Positions 1 through 12,868 of a stretch of DNA of 64,000 nt are shown piece by piece; the stretch's first letter is position 1, and the number at the start of each line of letters is the position of its first letter. The position numbers and the translations under genes are program-made. The notes under the pieces were generated by a model. It saw only the letters and a program-made list of their open reading frames with translations. It was not told the DNA's origin and did not search any database. Origin of the DNA: Tragulus kanchil (taxonomy: Eukaryota > Chordata > Mammalia > Artiodactyla > Tragulidae). The stretch is taken from NCBI GenBank assembly GCA_022376925.1, contig JAIOJX010000005.1, positions 13,792,501 to 13,856,500 of the forward strand, written 5' to 3'.

Positions 1-284
1 CGCTGGGCACAGGGGGAAACAGTCTCTGGGAGTGATGGTGGAAAACTCGGTACCTGCCACCAGGAGGGGAAGCAGTGATTCAAGCCTTCTGGCATTAGAT
101 GCTGCCCCCTGGGGGCTGCCGAAAGTCCTACAGCTCTCAAGTACTGGTGAGACGAGGTGTCTCTTCACAAGAGGAAAAGGGCTCTCCCACCTCCTACCCA
201 AACAGGCTTGAAAACAAAAGGGAAGAGAAACCGAACTTCAGCTCTTGCTGAAATGGTTTAAATGTGTCAATGATCATGCCACAT

Positions 285-445
285 GTTTCGTCATCTTCAT
301 ACAACCCTATCAAGTAGGAACCATGACTCCATCGAAAGACCATCTGAAGCTCAAAAGAACACCCTCAAAATGACAGAGCTGGCACTTTTCAGAGGCAGGA
401 TTCAAACCCAGGCTGATCTAGGTCTTAAACCCCCATTCTTACCAC
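285..445 (-). repeat. MIR fragment (antisense)
   Basis: The segment follows the reverse complement of MIR: CAACCCTAT.AAGTAGGAA near the start, ACAGAGCTGGCA, and AGGATTCAAACCCAGG near the end. It is an ancient tRNA-derived SINE, heavily diverged, with no function shown. An open frame of 77 codons over it is a by-product. Confidence 0.65.
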
Positions 446-2339
446 ATACCACACTGCCTTTCAAAAGGAAAAAAAGCTGGGTTTTGGGTGCAAAATCGAG
501 TTTGTTCATCTTATAGAAAGTGATACTCCTAATTTGCCCTTTTGGTTATAGTCTTGGGTTATCATGTCTACTTATTCTTAATTTGACCCTCTTGTTCTGT
601 GAGCTCTTGTCCACGAAATAGGACCCTCGTCATGGAAGCTGATCTAGCAGTTACAGCTTAGGCAACAAATGATTAATGAATAGATGAATAAATGTGGGTC
701 AGTGGGTGAACGAATGCATGGATGGATGAATCTGACAAGTGCACACCAGGACCGAATCATCAGTGTTGGTCTTTAGTGCTTCGTAATCACTATTTTTTTT
801 TTTTAATCCACATGGCTTGGCATTTTGGTGTCTAAAGGGAAAGCCTGGATGTGTGATGCTGGTCTGAGCTTTTTTCACTGATACAACTGCCCACCTGACA
901 CAATGCTGATTTCTACAAGGCACTGAACTTAGCCTGAAGCTAAGATGTCCTTTGGAAAGATGGAGCCTACGGAAATAGATATTAAAGAGGTGGTTATTTG
1001 GGCAAATGAGTTAATTCAAATTCATCTGTACAGTCTAAGAGTGAAACACATTCTCCAAAAGTCAGTGAGTCAGGAAAATCAAACACTGTTTCATTCTGAG
1101 TTTTGAAAATAAAATGCTGACTGTCTACAGAAGAGATGCTTTAATTCGGGAGATAAAAACTGCACCGCTTTCTGGAGCCTAAAGAAGTTAATTAAAATGT
1201 GACCAGGAAGTGATTATGTCCTCAGAGGTGTCCCATGGGCCCTTAGTTAGACTTCCACAGCTCAGATAATCTCACTCGAAATGATCATTTATACCAGAGG
1301 TCGGATACTTGATACAGAAATGGATTTCTACCATCTCATCTCACTGTTCAGGGAATCCTGGTCAATTCCGTGGTATATTGTACATTAAATGAGGTGAGAC
1401 ACTGGCTCTAACAAACTGAACTACCAGGAAGTGAGGTCAAAACGCTTACCCAACCCGCTCAGTTAGCTAGTATCCCCAAAGTTACTGAAGCCCTGGCCTC
1501 CATTCTCTCTCTACTCAGAATCCACGGGAAGCTATTATAAGGAAGCCAAAGATAAAACAGCTTCTGCATAATGAAACGCTAATCCCCAGAGTGTGACGCC
1601 CACGACTGGAATGAATGCTAGACAGAAGATAACCAAATGTCTAGACTTATTCAAACCTGCTTCTTGGAGTTCAAACTTGTATTCCCGGCTTTATCGGCTT
1701 ACAAAGAGTCAACTGGTTTAAAAACACACAACTGAACAACAGTAAGGAGATAAATCCTGTAGAATCTCTTCACTTGGGCCTCCTCAGTCTGTGTTTATCT
1801 ATCCAAACACAGAAACGCCTTCTTAAACTGATAGCTGCTTATCAGAAAGAATATACAGTTTGAAGCCTCTGAAGGAGGTGAGGACCTCTCTCCTGCCTTT
1901 CCCTGAATATATCAGTGGATGGGAGCAATTCCTGATAGGTCTGTTCTTCTGGCTCCCTAAAGTTAAATTAATAAGATTGTACAATTTAAGGCTCTGTGGG
2001 TTTGTGTTCAGAACAAGTATGGCTTTTCGGGTTCTGGAATGATAATGTCAGTATGCCTCAGACATTTTACCAGGATCCTCATTTCATTCCTCTGATAACT
2101 CCCCCAGATATCCAATTTCTTACCTACAGTATCCACTGTGTCCTCCAGCAAATGACCTTATGCTTTGGTTTCTCCAACAGAAAATGATAATTTTAAGATA
2201 TGAAGGATTATGGGGAATAAAAAGATGGCCAATTCATATTAAACAGCAAAACAACAGTTGGTATGTAAGCATATATCGCATATAATTTTAACATAAGTCT
2301 TTCTTTTTTTGAGCTTCCTGTGCAGGTTCCCACTAGCTT
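446..2339. other. Unique DNA, no gene seen
   Basis: No coding frame above 75 codons, splice-flanked exon or RNA gene is visible. A diverged ATGA/ATGG-rich tract at 665-735 and a T run at 793-805 are the only low-complexity parts. Bases 1-284 are likewise unique. Confidence 0.5.
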
Positions 2340-2570
2340 TCTCTTTTACACTTGGTAGTGTAGATATGTCAATCCTAATCTCCCAGTTCACCCCAGCCTC
2401 CCCTTGCTTCTGTGTCCACACATCTGTTCCCTAACTCTGCAATGCCATTTGTGCTCTGCATTTAGGCTCATCTGTACAGTCTTTTAGATTCCACACATAG
2501 GTGTTAATACATGATTATCTGTTTTTCTCTTTCTGACTTCATTCTGTATTAACATAAGTAATTCACTTTT
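2340..2570 (-). mobile_element. L1 3' region fragment (antisense)
   Basis: The phrases TAGTGTAGATATGTCAATCC, then TAGATTCCACACATAGGTGT, then TTTCTCTTTCTGACTTCATT occur in the order of the reverse complement of mammalian L1 ORF2/3'UTR. It is a short dead fragment. Confidence 0.65.
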
Positions 2571-3104
2571 CCTTTGTGTCTTTGTCAAGGTACCTCTCAA
2601 AACAATTTTTAATAAACATAAAAACTGAATTTGAGTTTTGGAGATCGCTCTGACAGAGACTAGACATCGATATAGAAGGCCTCAATGATTTGTGTCCCAA
2701 TGGGATGTGCTGATTCATGCAGGGGGTTTCCTTAACATTTACCTTTTATTATGCATGGAAATGAAACTCATTAAGAAAAGTGATGATTCAACACTATTAC
2801 CTATCTCTTTGGCACAAATATTTTTTTATTGTACAATTGTAGGTTCCAGAGGAGTTATTTCAACATCTAAGTCCTGGTTTTCCCTATTTTCTCGATTTTC
2901 CTATTTCCAGGTGGGAAACAGAGCTCCACAGGAAGTAAAAAGCGGAAGCAGCTGAGAAAAGCATCCATGAGTGAATGTTGCCCAGTTTGAGACTCTCTCT
3001 ACTCCAGCATTGGGGAGGACCCAGGATACCAGATGTGAGAACTTGAATTTACCCCTTTGCCTGGCTGATGCAATCATCGTTAAGTAACTTTTTTTTTTTT
3101 TAAT

Positions 3105-3776
3105 CCCTAGCTTACTGCTTTTATTTTTATTTATATTTTCAATTTTTAAACTTTTATGTATTTTTTTAATGTGGGAGAAGTGATTGACAATATTATGTAA
3201 GTTTCAGGCGTAAAACATGGTGACTCACAATTTTAAAGGGTTATTCTCCATTGATAGCTATTATAAAATATTGGCTATGTTCCCTGTGCTTTACAATATA
3301 TCCCTGCAGCTTATTCACCTTATATTACTAGTAGTTTGTACCATTTATTTTTTTTATTATTTTTTAAAGATTTATTTATTTATTTTGGGTGGGAGTGGGG
3401 TGGGGAGGGAGGGGAGCAGGCGGGCCACTTCTATTGGTCTTTCATTTCTCTGTTTTCATCCGTCTTTGTTCTTTGGCTCCTGTGGGCCTCCCATCGCGGT
3501 GGCGTCTGTTGTCGCAGAGCACTGGCTCTGGGCGCATGCGCTCCAGAGCTCCGGCTGGGTAATTGGACAGATTGGTCCAGCCGCTCCGCGGCACGTGGGA
3601 TCTTCCCAGGCCAGGGATCGAACCGGCGCCCCTTGCACTGCAAGGCGGTATCCTTACCCACTGGACCACCAGGGGAAGCCCAATTTGTACCTTTTAAATC
3701 CCCCAGCCCTATCTTGCCTCTCTCCGCTTCCCCCTTTCCACTGGTAACCACTAATGTTACTAAGGTAACATTTTTT
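3105..3776 (-). mobile_element. L1 3' end (antisense), split by a SINE
   Basis: 3105-3347 and 3697-3776 are two halves of one L1 3' end. The left half contains TATGTTCCCTGTGCTTTACA, typical of reversed L1 3' ends. The right half contains GGTAACCACTAATGTTA. The SINE at 3348-3683 interrupts it. The same structure recurs at about 4190-4869 in duplication 1. Confidence 0.7.
3348..3683 (-). mobile_element. Unfamiliar tRNA-headed SINE, full length (copy A)
   Basis: Read on the minus strand it starts GGGCTTCCCCTGGTGGTCCA and has a B-box-like GGTTCGATCCC. A body follows with GTCCAATTACCCAGCCGGAG and GGAGCGCATGCGCCCAGAGC, then a CT-rich stretch and an AAAT repeat tail. It is flanked by near-perfect 13-bp target duplications, TTTGTACCATTTA (3335-3347) and TTTGTACCTTTTA (3684-3696), so it is a clean L1-type insertion. 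The head resembles CHR SINEs; the body does not match Bov-tA. A second copy lies at 4441-4776. Confidence 0.85.
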
Positions 3777-4440
3777 CCGTTAATTATTTGTGTCCCAATG
3801 GGATGTGCTGATTCATGCAGGGATTTACTTAACATTTACCTTTTATTATGCATGGAAATGAAACTCATTAAGAAAAGTGATGATTCAACACTATTACCTA
3901 TCTCTTTGGCACAAATATTTTTTTATTGTACAATTGTAGGTTCCAGAGGAGTTATTTCAACATCTAAGTCCTGGTTTTCCCTATTTTCTCGATTTTCCTA
4001 TTTCCAGGTGGGAAACAGAGCTCCACAGGAAGTAAAAAGCGGAAGCAGCTGAGAAAAGCATCCATGAGTGAATGTTGCCCAGTTTGAGACTCTCTCTACT
4101 CCAGCATTGGGGAGGACCCAGGATACCAGATGTGAGAACTTGAATTTACCCCTTTGCCTGGCTGATGCAATCATCGTTAAGTAACTTTTATTTTAATCCC
4201 TAGCTTACTGCTTTTATTTTTATTTATATTTTCAATTTTTAAACTTTTATGTATTTTTTTAATGTGGGAGAAGTGATTGACAATATTATGTAAGTTTCAG
4301 GCGTAAAACATGGTGACTCACAATTTTAAAGGGTTATTCTCCATTGATAGCTATTATAAAATATTGGCTATGTTCCCTGTGCTTTACAATATATCCCTGC
4401 AGCTTATTCACCTTATATTACTAGTAGTTTGTACCATTTA

Positions 4441-4776
4441 TTTTTTTTATTATTTTTTAAAGATTTATTTATTTATTTTGGGTGGGAGTGGGGTGGGGAG
4501 GGAGGGGAGCAGGCGGGCCACTTCTATTGGTCTTTCATTTCTCTGTTTTCATCCGTCTTTGTTCTTTGGCTCCTGTGGGCCTCCCATCGCGGTGGCGTCT
4601 GTTGTCGCAGAGCACTGGCTCTGGGCGCATGCGCTCCAGAGCTCCGGCTGGGTAATTGGACAGATTGGTCCAGCCGCTCCGCGGCACGTGGGATCTTCCC
4701 AGGCCAGGGATCGAACCGGCGCCCCTTGCACTGCAAGGCGGTATCCTTACCCACTGGACCACCAGGGGAAGCCCAA
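4441..4776 (-). mobile_element. Second copy of SINE copy A (within duplication 1)
   Basis: It is the same insertion with the same flanking target duplications (4428-4440 and 4777-4789), copied as part of duplication 1. It is not an independent insertion. Open frames of up to 175 codons here and at 3217-4052 run through SINE and L1 and are not genes. Confidence 0.9.
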
Positions 4777-4869
4777 TTTGTACCTTTTAAATCCCCCAGC
4801 CCTATCTTGCCTCTCTCCGCTTCCCCCTTCCCACTAGTAACCACTAATGTTACTAAGGTAACATTTTTT

Positions 4870-5529
4870 ATTAATGGGAAAAATATCCCTTAGTTATAGC
4901 CAAAATAAATACTGAAATCTCATTTGTTCTGCTATTATCTAGAGCCTTCTTGCTTTAAGTACAGAACAAAACGGGGTTCTAAGAGCCCATTCTGCCCACA
5001 TCTCTTCTGGAAGCAAGAATCATCTCAAGGCAGGAAAAATAAGGTGAGGATATTTTTAATTATTTTTTTTCCCCTCCTCTCAAATGAGTGAGGTAAATTA
5101 CGGACTGTGAGGGGAAACAGGACCAGTACTTAAGTCAATAATGTAAACAGGAAAAAATAATAATGTAAAAGATTTATCCATGGGGAAAATATCAGACTTT
5201 CTTGACATTCATTTCTGCATCTAGTGTGCTGATAACAAATGATCATTATCTAGTTTCTATAAAGCCATGTTTATGAATTGAAAAAAAAAAAAAAAACTTT
5301 AGCCAATAATTTGTATGTCTGGGTATACATGAAGCAACACACCTTATATTTTTAGAAGAATCCCATAATTTAGATCAAGTGATTGTAAAATGACTTTCTC
5401 CCCCCAAAACCTAGAGAGATTTTCCTGACCCAGTAATTAATACTGGATTACACACCGACTTTCCTTTGTACCCGCCTTTCCATAGAGACAAAGCTTTTGC
5501 TACAACCAAGGAGCATACAAGAGAGCCGT
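4870..5529. other. Unique AT-rich DNA, no gene seen
   Basis: It contains a poly-A run (5281-5297) and a short T run near 5066. No exon or RNA gene is recognisable. Confidence 0.5.
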
Positions 5530-5660
5530 CTGTAAAATATAAGAGAATAATGTCTACCTTACAGGGTTGTTTGGGGGATTTAATGAGATAATTCAGGAAA
5601 AGCACTTAGTGTGATGCCTGGTACATATTAAATATTCCATAAATGTCAACTATAATTACT
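5530..5660 (+). repeat. MIR fragment
   Basis: It follows the 3' half of MIR: CTACCTTACAGGGTTGTTTG, then GATTTAATGAGATAATTCA, then AGCACTTAGTGTGATGCCTG and a final AATATTCCATAAATGT. Confidence 0.75.
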
Positions 5661-5869
5661 ACTCTTCTCAGTGTATAAACTTCTGTTTAACAGAGAGAGA
5701 TTTTTTTAAAGAAATCCCCCACTTATCTTGTACACCCTAAATTTTAAGACAGTTTCTCTATGTACAACACCACAGAAGTCCCTGAATTCCATCCCATTTC
5801 CAATGCACCCTTTTCTTGGTTCCTCTTTCTCCTTGAGTTATGGCAAGTCTTTGTATGGATTCCTCAAGC

Positions 5870-5990
5870 AGAATTTTCATTTCTAGAAAGCAGAAACCCT
5901 ATTTATCATCCTATACTCTATAGAATAAGTCTTAGCACCATGTGCAGGGTAGGATTTTAATAAGTATTTGTTGAATAAACATTAATAAAC
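5870..5990 (+). repeat. L2 3' end fragment
   Basis: GAAAGCAGAAACCCTATTTA, then CTTAGCACCATGTGCAGGGT, then AAGTATTTGTTGAATAAAC match the layout of the LINE-2 3' terminus. It is ancient and inert. Confidence 0.6.
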
Positions 5991-6022
5991 AAATACACCA
6001 ATAAATGAGTGAATAATAAATA

Positions 6023-8270
6023 TACGATGACACGAATCCTAGGGTCCAACAGCCAGCTACAGAGATTTTAGTCTTTTTGTCAATTTTCTCTAAAATCAAC
6101 AGTTAGTGTTTCTTTCACACACCCCAAATTGTTAATTCTCTAAAATATACCTTCAAAAGAAGAAGAAATAATAATAATAATAAAAAAGCTGCCTGTTAAA
6201 AGGAGATGGTCCATCCCCTCTTGACTGACTTTTTCCTAATCTTAGTGGTCCCACCCTCAGTTTGGTTCACAGATAATACTGCTGAGATTTTTGGAATGTT
6301 TTTTGTCATGAAGGCAAAGAAAACACCAACACTAATTTCTAAGCCATAGTACCTAAGGAAAATCAGAATAAGCATTTGATCATACACCTACTTTAACCAA
6401 CAGAGGGAGTTACACTTTTTTTTTGATGGCCCACCCTGCTTTTCAGTTTATGAATACTGTATCTAGCTATTGAACAATTGATGCCATTGGGTTCAAAGGA
6501 CTAATCCAGGCTTCTGTCCCTAAGAAGGCTAATCATAAATTATCAACATCTCATACTTTAAGGATATTGGCATTCATGCAATAGTATTCTGTACATCGAG
6601 ATCTGAGCCAAATAAGTAAGTATATGTTTGGTTGAACAGTATAATCTAACTCTATACATTACTGAAAAATTCATCAACAATGATGATCAACTCAAGTAGA
6701 ATTATATTTGGTAAAAGTAACTTACATAAATGTGTACTTCTGGGCAATTTATAGACTATCATAGAAGGGCAGGATTACATAAGCCTGGTATGGGATGACT
6801 GGCAGCAACTGGTGTGAGATTTCTAAGTTGTAGCCTTTTGTCAAGAAGAGACAAATTGGAGACAAATGGGATTTCCATGTTTAGAATACAACTCTCCAGT
6901 TTAGAATATAATCTAAGCTAGCAATATGCATTCCATCTTTAACCTCAGGGCTCTTGAGATTAAAAATGGTGTGAATGAATGAATGAATGAATAATTGACG
7001 TAAGCAGCTAGGGTGATTAATGAGAGTATGTGTCTATTTACTCTGGTACAGCAAAAGTCTGAGACATGAACACTGTCCTAAACCTACCAAAAGATATTTG
7101 ACACATGATAAAACGTTCTCTGTTGAATTGCTTCTGTGTATGGATTTTACGATGACACGAATCCTAGGGTCCAACAGCCAGCTACAGAGATTTTAGTCTT
7201 TTTGTCAATTTTCTCTAAAATCAACAGTTAGTGTTTCTTTCACACACCCCAAATTGTTAATTCTCTAAAATATACCTTCAAAAGAAGAAGAAATAATAAT
7301 AATAATAAAAAAGCTGCCTGTTAAAAGGAGATGGTCCATCCCCTCTTGACTGACTTTTTCCTAATCTTAGTGGTCCCACCCTCAGTTTGGTTCACAGATA
7401 ATACTGCTGAGATTTTTGGAATGTTTTTTGTCATGAAGGCAAAGAAAACACCAACACTAATTTCTAAGCCATAGTACCTAAGGAAAATCAGAATAAGCAT
7501 TTGATCATACACCTACTTTAACCAACAGAGGGAGTTACACGTTTGTTTTGATGGCGCACCCTGCTTTTCAGTTTATGAATACTGTATCTAGCTATTGAAC
7601 AATTGATGCCATTGGGTTCAAAGGACTAATCCAGGCTTCTGTCCCTAAGAAGGCTAATCATAAATTATCAACATCTCATACTTTAAGGATATTGGCATTC
7701 ATGCAATAGTATTCTGTACATCGAGATCTGAGCCAAATAAGTAAGTATATGTTTGGTTGAACAGTATAATCTAACTCTATACATTACTGAAAAATTCATC
7801 AACAATGATGATCAACTCAAGTAGAATTATATTTGGTAAAAGTAACTTACATAAATGTGTACTTCTGGGCAATTTATAGACTATCATAGAAGGGCAGGAT
7901 TACATAAGCCTGGTATGGGATGACTGGCAGCAACTGGTGTGAGATTTCTAAGTTGTAGCCTTTTGTCAAGAAGAGACAAATTGGAGACAAATGGGATTTC
8001 CATGTTTAGAATACAACTCTCCAGTTTAGAATATAATCTAAGCTAGCAATATGCATTCCATCTTTAACCTCAGGGCTCTTGAGATTAAAAATGGTGTGAA
8101 TGAATGAATGAATGAATAATTGACGTAAGCAGCTAGGGTGATTAATGAGAGTATGTGTCTATTTACTCTGGTACAGCAAAAGTCTGAGACATGAACACTG
8201 TCCTAAACCTACCAAAAGATATTTGACACATGATAAAACGTTCTCTGTTGAATTGCTTCTGTGTATGGAT
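6023..8270. repeat. Duplication 2: direct pair, unit 1,125 bp
   Basis: The copies are 6023-7145 and 7148-8270, abutting with only two bases between. They are nearly identical. The visible differences are in a T-rich stretch and the bases after it (about 6414-6435 against 7540-7558). The content is mostly unique AT-rich DNA with a GAAT simple repeat near the end of each copy (6972-6990, 8098-8116). No gene is present. Confidence 0.92.
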
Positions 8271-8792
8271 GCATTTTTTCAAATTACTATCATTATTGAA
8301 GTAGATAGTGTTCCCTGTGCTATTATTTTCTTCCTCTAATCTCTGAATCCCTGGTTCTCAAATGGGGTTATATTAAGGGATACCTCTCTCTGTAACACAT
8401 CAACTTCCCCCTTAACTGCCCCCAGGAGAGCAGTTCCAAAAATGCTTGGTGTTTGGGATAAAGCAGCAAGGGCAGAAATCCACCGCAACACAGGGCATGG
8501 TATATGTCAGGTCAAAGAAGAACAGAGATGCATGAATCACTCATGAGGCTGGGTCAGTTACTAATAACTGTAGGGATTAATGGTAATGACTTATAGTGTA
8601 TGTTATAAATTTCTAATTGTTTCCGAGGCATCTGATGCAAATATCAGGTATGGTCTGGAACTTGGCCAATGCATTCCATTTCAAGACTTTTCAGGAGGTG
8701 GAATGTACCACACATGGTCATCTATGGGAGAGCCCCATGTTTGTCCCCTGCCTCGGGCTTTTCCCTTGACATGTCCACAGAGGCTTTCCTAG
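8271..8792. other. Unique DNA between duplications 2 and 3
   Basis: No gene or clear repeat is seen. The last about 40 bases share GGCTTTTCCCTT with the linker of duplication 3. Confidence 0.5.
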
Positions 8793-10913
8793 TTCGTCTT
8801 TCTGAATCACCTCCTCCATTTACTACCCATCCTAAGCCCCTGATAAATTACTAAGCCCCATTTCTACTGAAGGAGGCTAAGAGCAGACATACCTTACAGT
8901 GGTCATGAGCTTCTAATGAGCTGATGTTCGTAGGTATTTTAGCACAGAGCTTAGCACATCAGGAACGCTCAGTAAACACTATTACAGTCATTATGACATT
9001 ACAAAATGATCGCCACTCAAAATTTGAAAACATTTAGGATCAATGAAGGAATGAATCAACATGTCCAAATGGCTTGCAATAAGAAGGGATATTCTCCTCC
9101 ATGATGAGGTGGGGTGGTGTGCATGGGAGAGGACCTGGGCCTTGAGAGGGCCATTCTCAGAGGGATGAGGCCCAAGCTGGACCCCATTCTTTGCAGAAAT
9201 CAGCAAATAGGGTGAACAAGGGTGCAGGGGAGCTCTGATGGGGAAAGTACCCAAGGGAAACACAGGTGGATATGGGTGGTGAGCCGATTTCCAAGGCTGG
9301 CATGGAGGTGCTAAGGGCAGTCAAGGCTAGGCTGGGAGGGAAAGAGCCAGTGACCCATCCAGGGGAATCACAGGGCTTTCTGCTAGCGTTTGGCAAAGTC
9401 CAGTCTCCTACCCCAGCGGAGGGCACTGGGCGGGGGGGGGTTTCGGGGTGGTAACAGACACGTCACCACTTGTTCTATTATCTATCAAGCTTCTAAAGGG
9501 TGAGCCCAAAGCCTTTGGCCCACATGGCCATGATCAGAGCACATATATCGTGGTGCAAAAAAGATACAGGATGGAGGATGGTTTCAAGGACTAGTAACTT
9601 TTTATGTAACACACACACACAACCACACAGCCAGCAAGTACTCTGCGGCAACATAAATGCACTCTTAAAATGATAGAAAGTCTCACATTAATGCAAATTA
9701 TGTAAATCCTCACTAAGTCACTTGAATCAAATGGAAATTACAACCACACCAAGATTCTCTCTAAACCTTGAGCTGGAGTGTTCTATGCTGCCTTTTGCTT
9801 CTGTGGTGTGGAGGGGCTATGGGGACGACTGTCCCTGGCCCCGGGCTTTTCCCTTAAAGTTTCGTCTTTCTGAATCACCTCCTCCATTTACTACCCATCC
9901 TAAGCCCCTGATAAATTACTAAGCCCCATTTCTACTGAAGGAGGCTAAGAGCAGACATACCTTACAGTGGTCATGAGCTTCTAATGAGCTGATGTTCGTA
10001 GGTATTTTAGCACAGAGCTTAGCACATCAGGAACGCTCAGTAAACACTATTACAGTCATTATGATATTACAAAATGATCGCCACTCAAAATTTGAAAACA
10101 TTTAGGATCAATGAAGGAATGAATCAACATGTCCAAATGGCTTGCAATAAGAAGGGATATTCTCCTCCATGATGAGGTGGGGTGGTGTGCATGGGAGAGG
10201 ACCTGGGCCTTGAGAGGGCCATTCTCAGAGGGATGAGGCCCAAGCTGGACCCCATTCTTTGCAGAAATCAGCAAATAGGGTGAACAAGGGTGCAGGGGAG
10301 CTCTGATGGGGAAAGTACCCAAGGGAAACACAGGTGGATATGGGTGGTGAGCCGATTTCCAAGGCTGGCATGGAGGTGCTAAGGGCAGTCAAGGCTAGGC
10401 TGGGAGGGAAAGAGCCAGTGACCCATCCAGGGGAATCACAGGGCTTTCTGCTAGCGTTTGGCAAAGTCCAGTCTCCTACCCCAGCGGAGGGCACTGGGCG
10501 GGGGGGGGTTTCGGGGTGGTAACAGACACGTCACCACTTGTTCTATTATCTATCAAGCTTCTAAAGGGTGAGCCCAAAGCCTTTGGCCCACATGGCCATG
10601 ATCAGAGCACATATATCGTGGTGCAAAAAAGATACAGGATGGAGGATGGTTTCAAGGACTAGTAACTTTTTATGTAACACACACACACAACCACACAGCC
10701 AGCAAGTACTCTGCGGCAACATAAATGCACTCTTAAAATGATAGAAAGTCTCACATTAATGCAAATTATGTAAATCCTCACTAAGTCACTTGAATCAAAT
10801 GGAAATTACAACCACACCAAGATTCTCTCTAAACCTTGAGCTGGAGTGTTCTATGCTGCCTTTTGCTTCTGTGGTGTGGAGGGGGCTATGGCGGCACGAC
10901 TGTCCCTGGCCCC
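8793..10913. repeat. Duplication 3: direct pair, unit 1,068 bp
   Basis: The copies are 8793-9843 and 9861-10913. The linker at 9844-9860 reads like the sequence upstream of the first copy with an internal deletion: it keeps GCTTTTCCCTT, then jumps to the start of the repeat. Near the end of the first copy, G runs are one base shorter and two C's are missing compared with the second (about 9811-9830 against 10879-10900). Each copy includes a run of nine G (9432-9440, 10500-10508), a short CA repeat and a weak MIR-like 3' end at 8925-8985. Confidence 0.92.
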
Positions 10914-11174
10914 AGGGACTTTCAAACAAATGAGCTATCTTGTGACACAGTCCCGGGTTGCCAGTTTTCTAAATAAATATTAAAATGCATTTACCATCTG
11001 CATCGCGACTGAGGATGAAGGGGTCATGCATGGGAACACTGGCACGGTTTTATTTAATAACAGCTGAGCTATTAAACAACCAAAGAGTATCAGGAAGACA
11101 GTCTCAGCGTGACGCTGGTGTTTGGAGGATCCCTACTCAGAGTGTATGGAGGTGGCTACCCATAAATGATCTTG

Positions 11175-11394
11175 CAGTGTTTGTTGTTCAGTCATCTGAC
11201 CCTGTCCCCATTCTTTGCAACCCCATGGACTGTAACCCACTAGGCTCCTCTGTCCATGGGATTTTCCAGGCAAGAATACTGGAGTGGGGTGCCATTTCCT
11301 TCTCCCGGGGATTCTTCCCAACACAGGAATTGAACCCAAGTCTCCTGCACTGGCATTCATGTTTTTTTACCACTGAGCCAACAGGGAAGCCCCC
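11175..11394 (-). mobile_element. Bov-tA type SINE (tRNA head plus Bov-A body)
   Basis: Read on the minus strand it runs from GGGCTTCCCTGTTGGCTCAG to a Bov-A end, including AGTATTCTTGCCTGGAAAAT and CCATGGACAGAGGAGCC. Target duplications AATGATCTTG (11165-11174) and AATAATCTTG (11395-11404) flank it. This family is ruminant-specific. Confidence 0.88.
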
Positions 11395-11404
11395 AATAAT
11401 CTTG

Positions 11405-12868
11405 TTACTCTGCCCCAAATGGCTGAAACACAGACCCAAACAATCCACAGCTGACTAATTTGAATTCACTGTGACAAATCCTTACTGTCAGACCTGAAGT
11501 AATTATTAGAAAGTGAGAAAACAGACCTTCCTTTTGGGAAATTGGGGGATGGCTTTCTATTCTAAGTTGGCACTGACCAGGATGACCCACAGAAACAACC
11601 TGGAAGGCTATTATTACCTTGCCACCAGACATATAACATCCAACAGTTACAGACGGTGCCTTTCTCCTGTGTATTTTAATTAACAATTTCAACTGTGAAG
11701 ACAGAAAATCTGAAAATGTGTAGGTAATCCATTTAGTTTTGCATAATTTCTCATCAGTCGTGTAGCGGATTGTCGCCCTGTGTGACCCTGATTTACATGT
11801 GATATATGCGCAGTGAGGGGCTGGTGGGATGAAAAACACTCTGGCAGGGGAACCATGGCTTCTTTTTGATTCACACATGAAACCATAAGGTTCCCAGCTG
11901 GAAGTGAGTAGAAGCCCATTAGGAGAGGGGACAGTTTTGTAATAGGTTTGTCCAACTCAAGTTGCCAGGGTAGCGTGAGCTTTTTCACAATGGCTGTTTC
12001 TGGCCTTCCTTGGGTTTACCTAATACGGTGTGAGAAGACAGTTCACATGCATCTAAGGGTGTGATTATTGAAATGAAAAGGAACACAGCACACACACCCC
12101 ACCTCAATCAGTAGCGTCGTTTTTACAGTGGTAAGGACATCGAAGGAAAAAGAAGCAAAATTATTTACTGTACTAGCAGCTACATTTGCCCACTCCTCCT
12201 TGGAGAAACAATAACTAAAATCAGTACTTCTTACATAATGCATGAGATCAACGGGATGGAAAGTAATGTATAAACGCTCAGACACGTGAAAGTTGGAGCC
12301 TTTCCTTTTCCTCTGAACTGGCATTTTTCAAAAATATTTTGAATGGGTAAAGCTATATGCCTTGAGCTTCCTTGTACTTTTTAAGGTTATACACAGGGCC
12401 GAGGGGGGAGGCCAGAGCTGACACACGCAAAGCTTCATACGTGTGCTGGGGATGGGGGTGAGCTTACATACACACACACGCGCGCATTCCTGCATACTGA
12501 GGCAGGAATTAGGACAACCACACGATGACAAATTCAAACCAAGCACAGTTAGGTCCCAAACAGACGATTTTCTACGGAAAATAACAGGGGGAACCATGAA
12601 GGTTAGCCAAGGTTGACTTTTACGCCCATTTTATGGCTATTACACGCTTCTTCTAATATTCGAATCTCAGCACCTGTTGCAAAGGCAGTGCTTACATGGG
12701 ACATTCATCTTCTGAAGGATACGAGGGCTCGCTTTTTGCCTCTGTTGCAGAAAAGAATGGACATTCTCATATCCACTTGGCATAGAGCTGCCTAGGCTTC
12801 TCCTGAGAGAGGCCACATGGTTGGAGACAGGCGGGGACGAGACTCTGCATCAAGATGTGTCAGACACA
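11405..12868. other. Unique DNA, no gene confirmed
   Basis: It holds a CA/CG alternating tract at 12468-12486. A 157-codon antisense open frame (11405-11878) and a shorter one at 11689-11988 show no recognisable domain and are probably chance. A good acceptor-like tract ends at 12750, but I see no matching donor. Confidence 0.5.

Larger units (their letters stand above)
2691..4869. repeat. Duplication 1: direct pair, unit about 1.09 kb
   Basis: The copies are 2691-3776 and 3789-4869, offset 1,098 falling to 1,093 because a poly-T run at about 3090 is shorter and interrupted in the second copy (about 4187). Each copy holds an antisense L1 3' piece split by a SINE. Further differences are at the starts (GGGGGTTTCC against GGGATTTAC) and near the ends (CACTGG against CACTAG). 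A linker of about 12 bp separates the copies. Copies of different content but the same size recur through the window, so an assembly origin is more likely than a biological one. Confidence 0.9.

Noticed and set aside
2908..2935. Possible 24-nt exon after TTTCCTATTTCCAG
   Set aside because: The acceptor is good, but the donor (GAA|GTAAAA) is weak and there is no further support.
3217..4893. Open frames of 154-238 codons, seen twice
   Set aside because: They run through an antisense L1 and a SINE. The recurrence comes from duplication 1 and the frames carry no protein domain.
11405..11878. 157-codon antisense open frame
   Set aside because: It starts in unique DNA beside a SINE and has no recognisable motif; probably chance.
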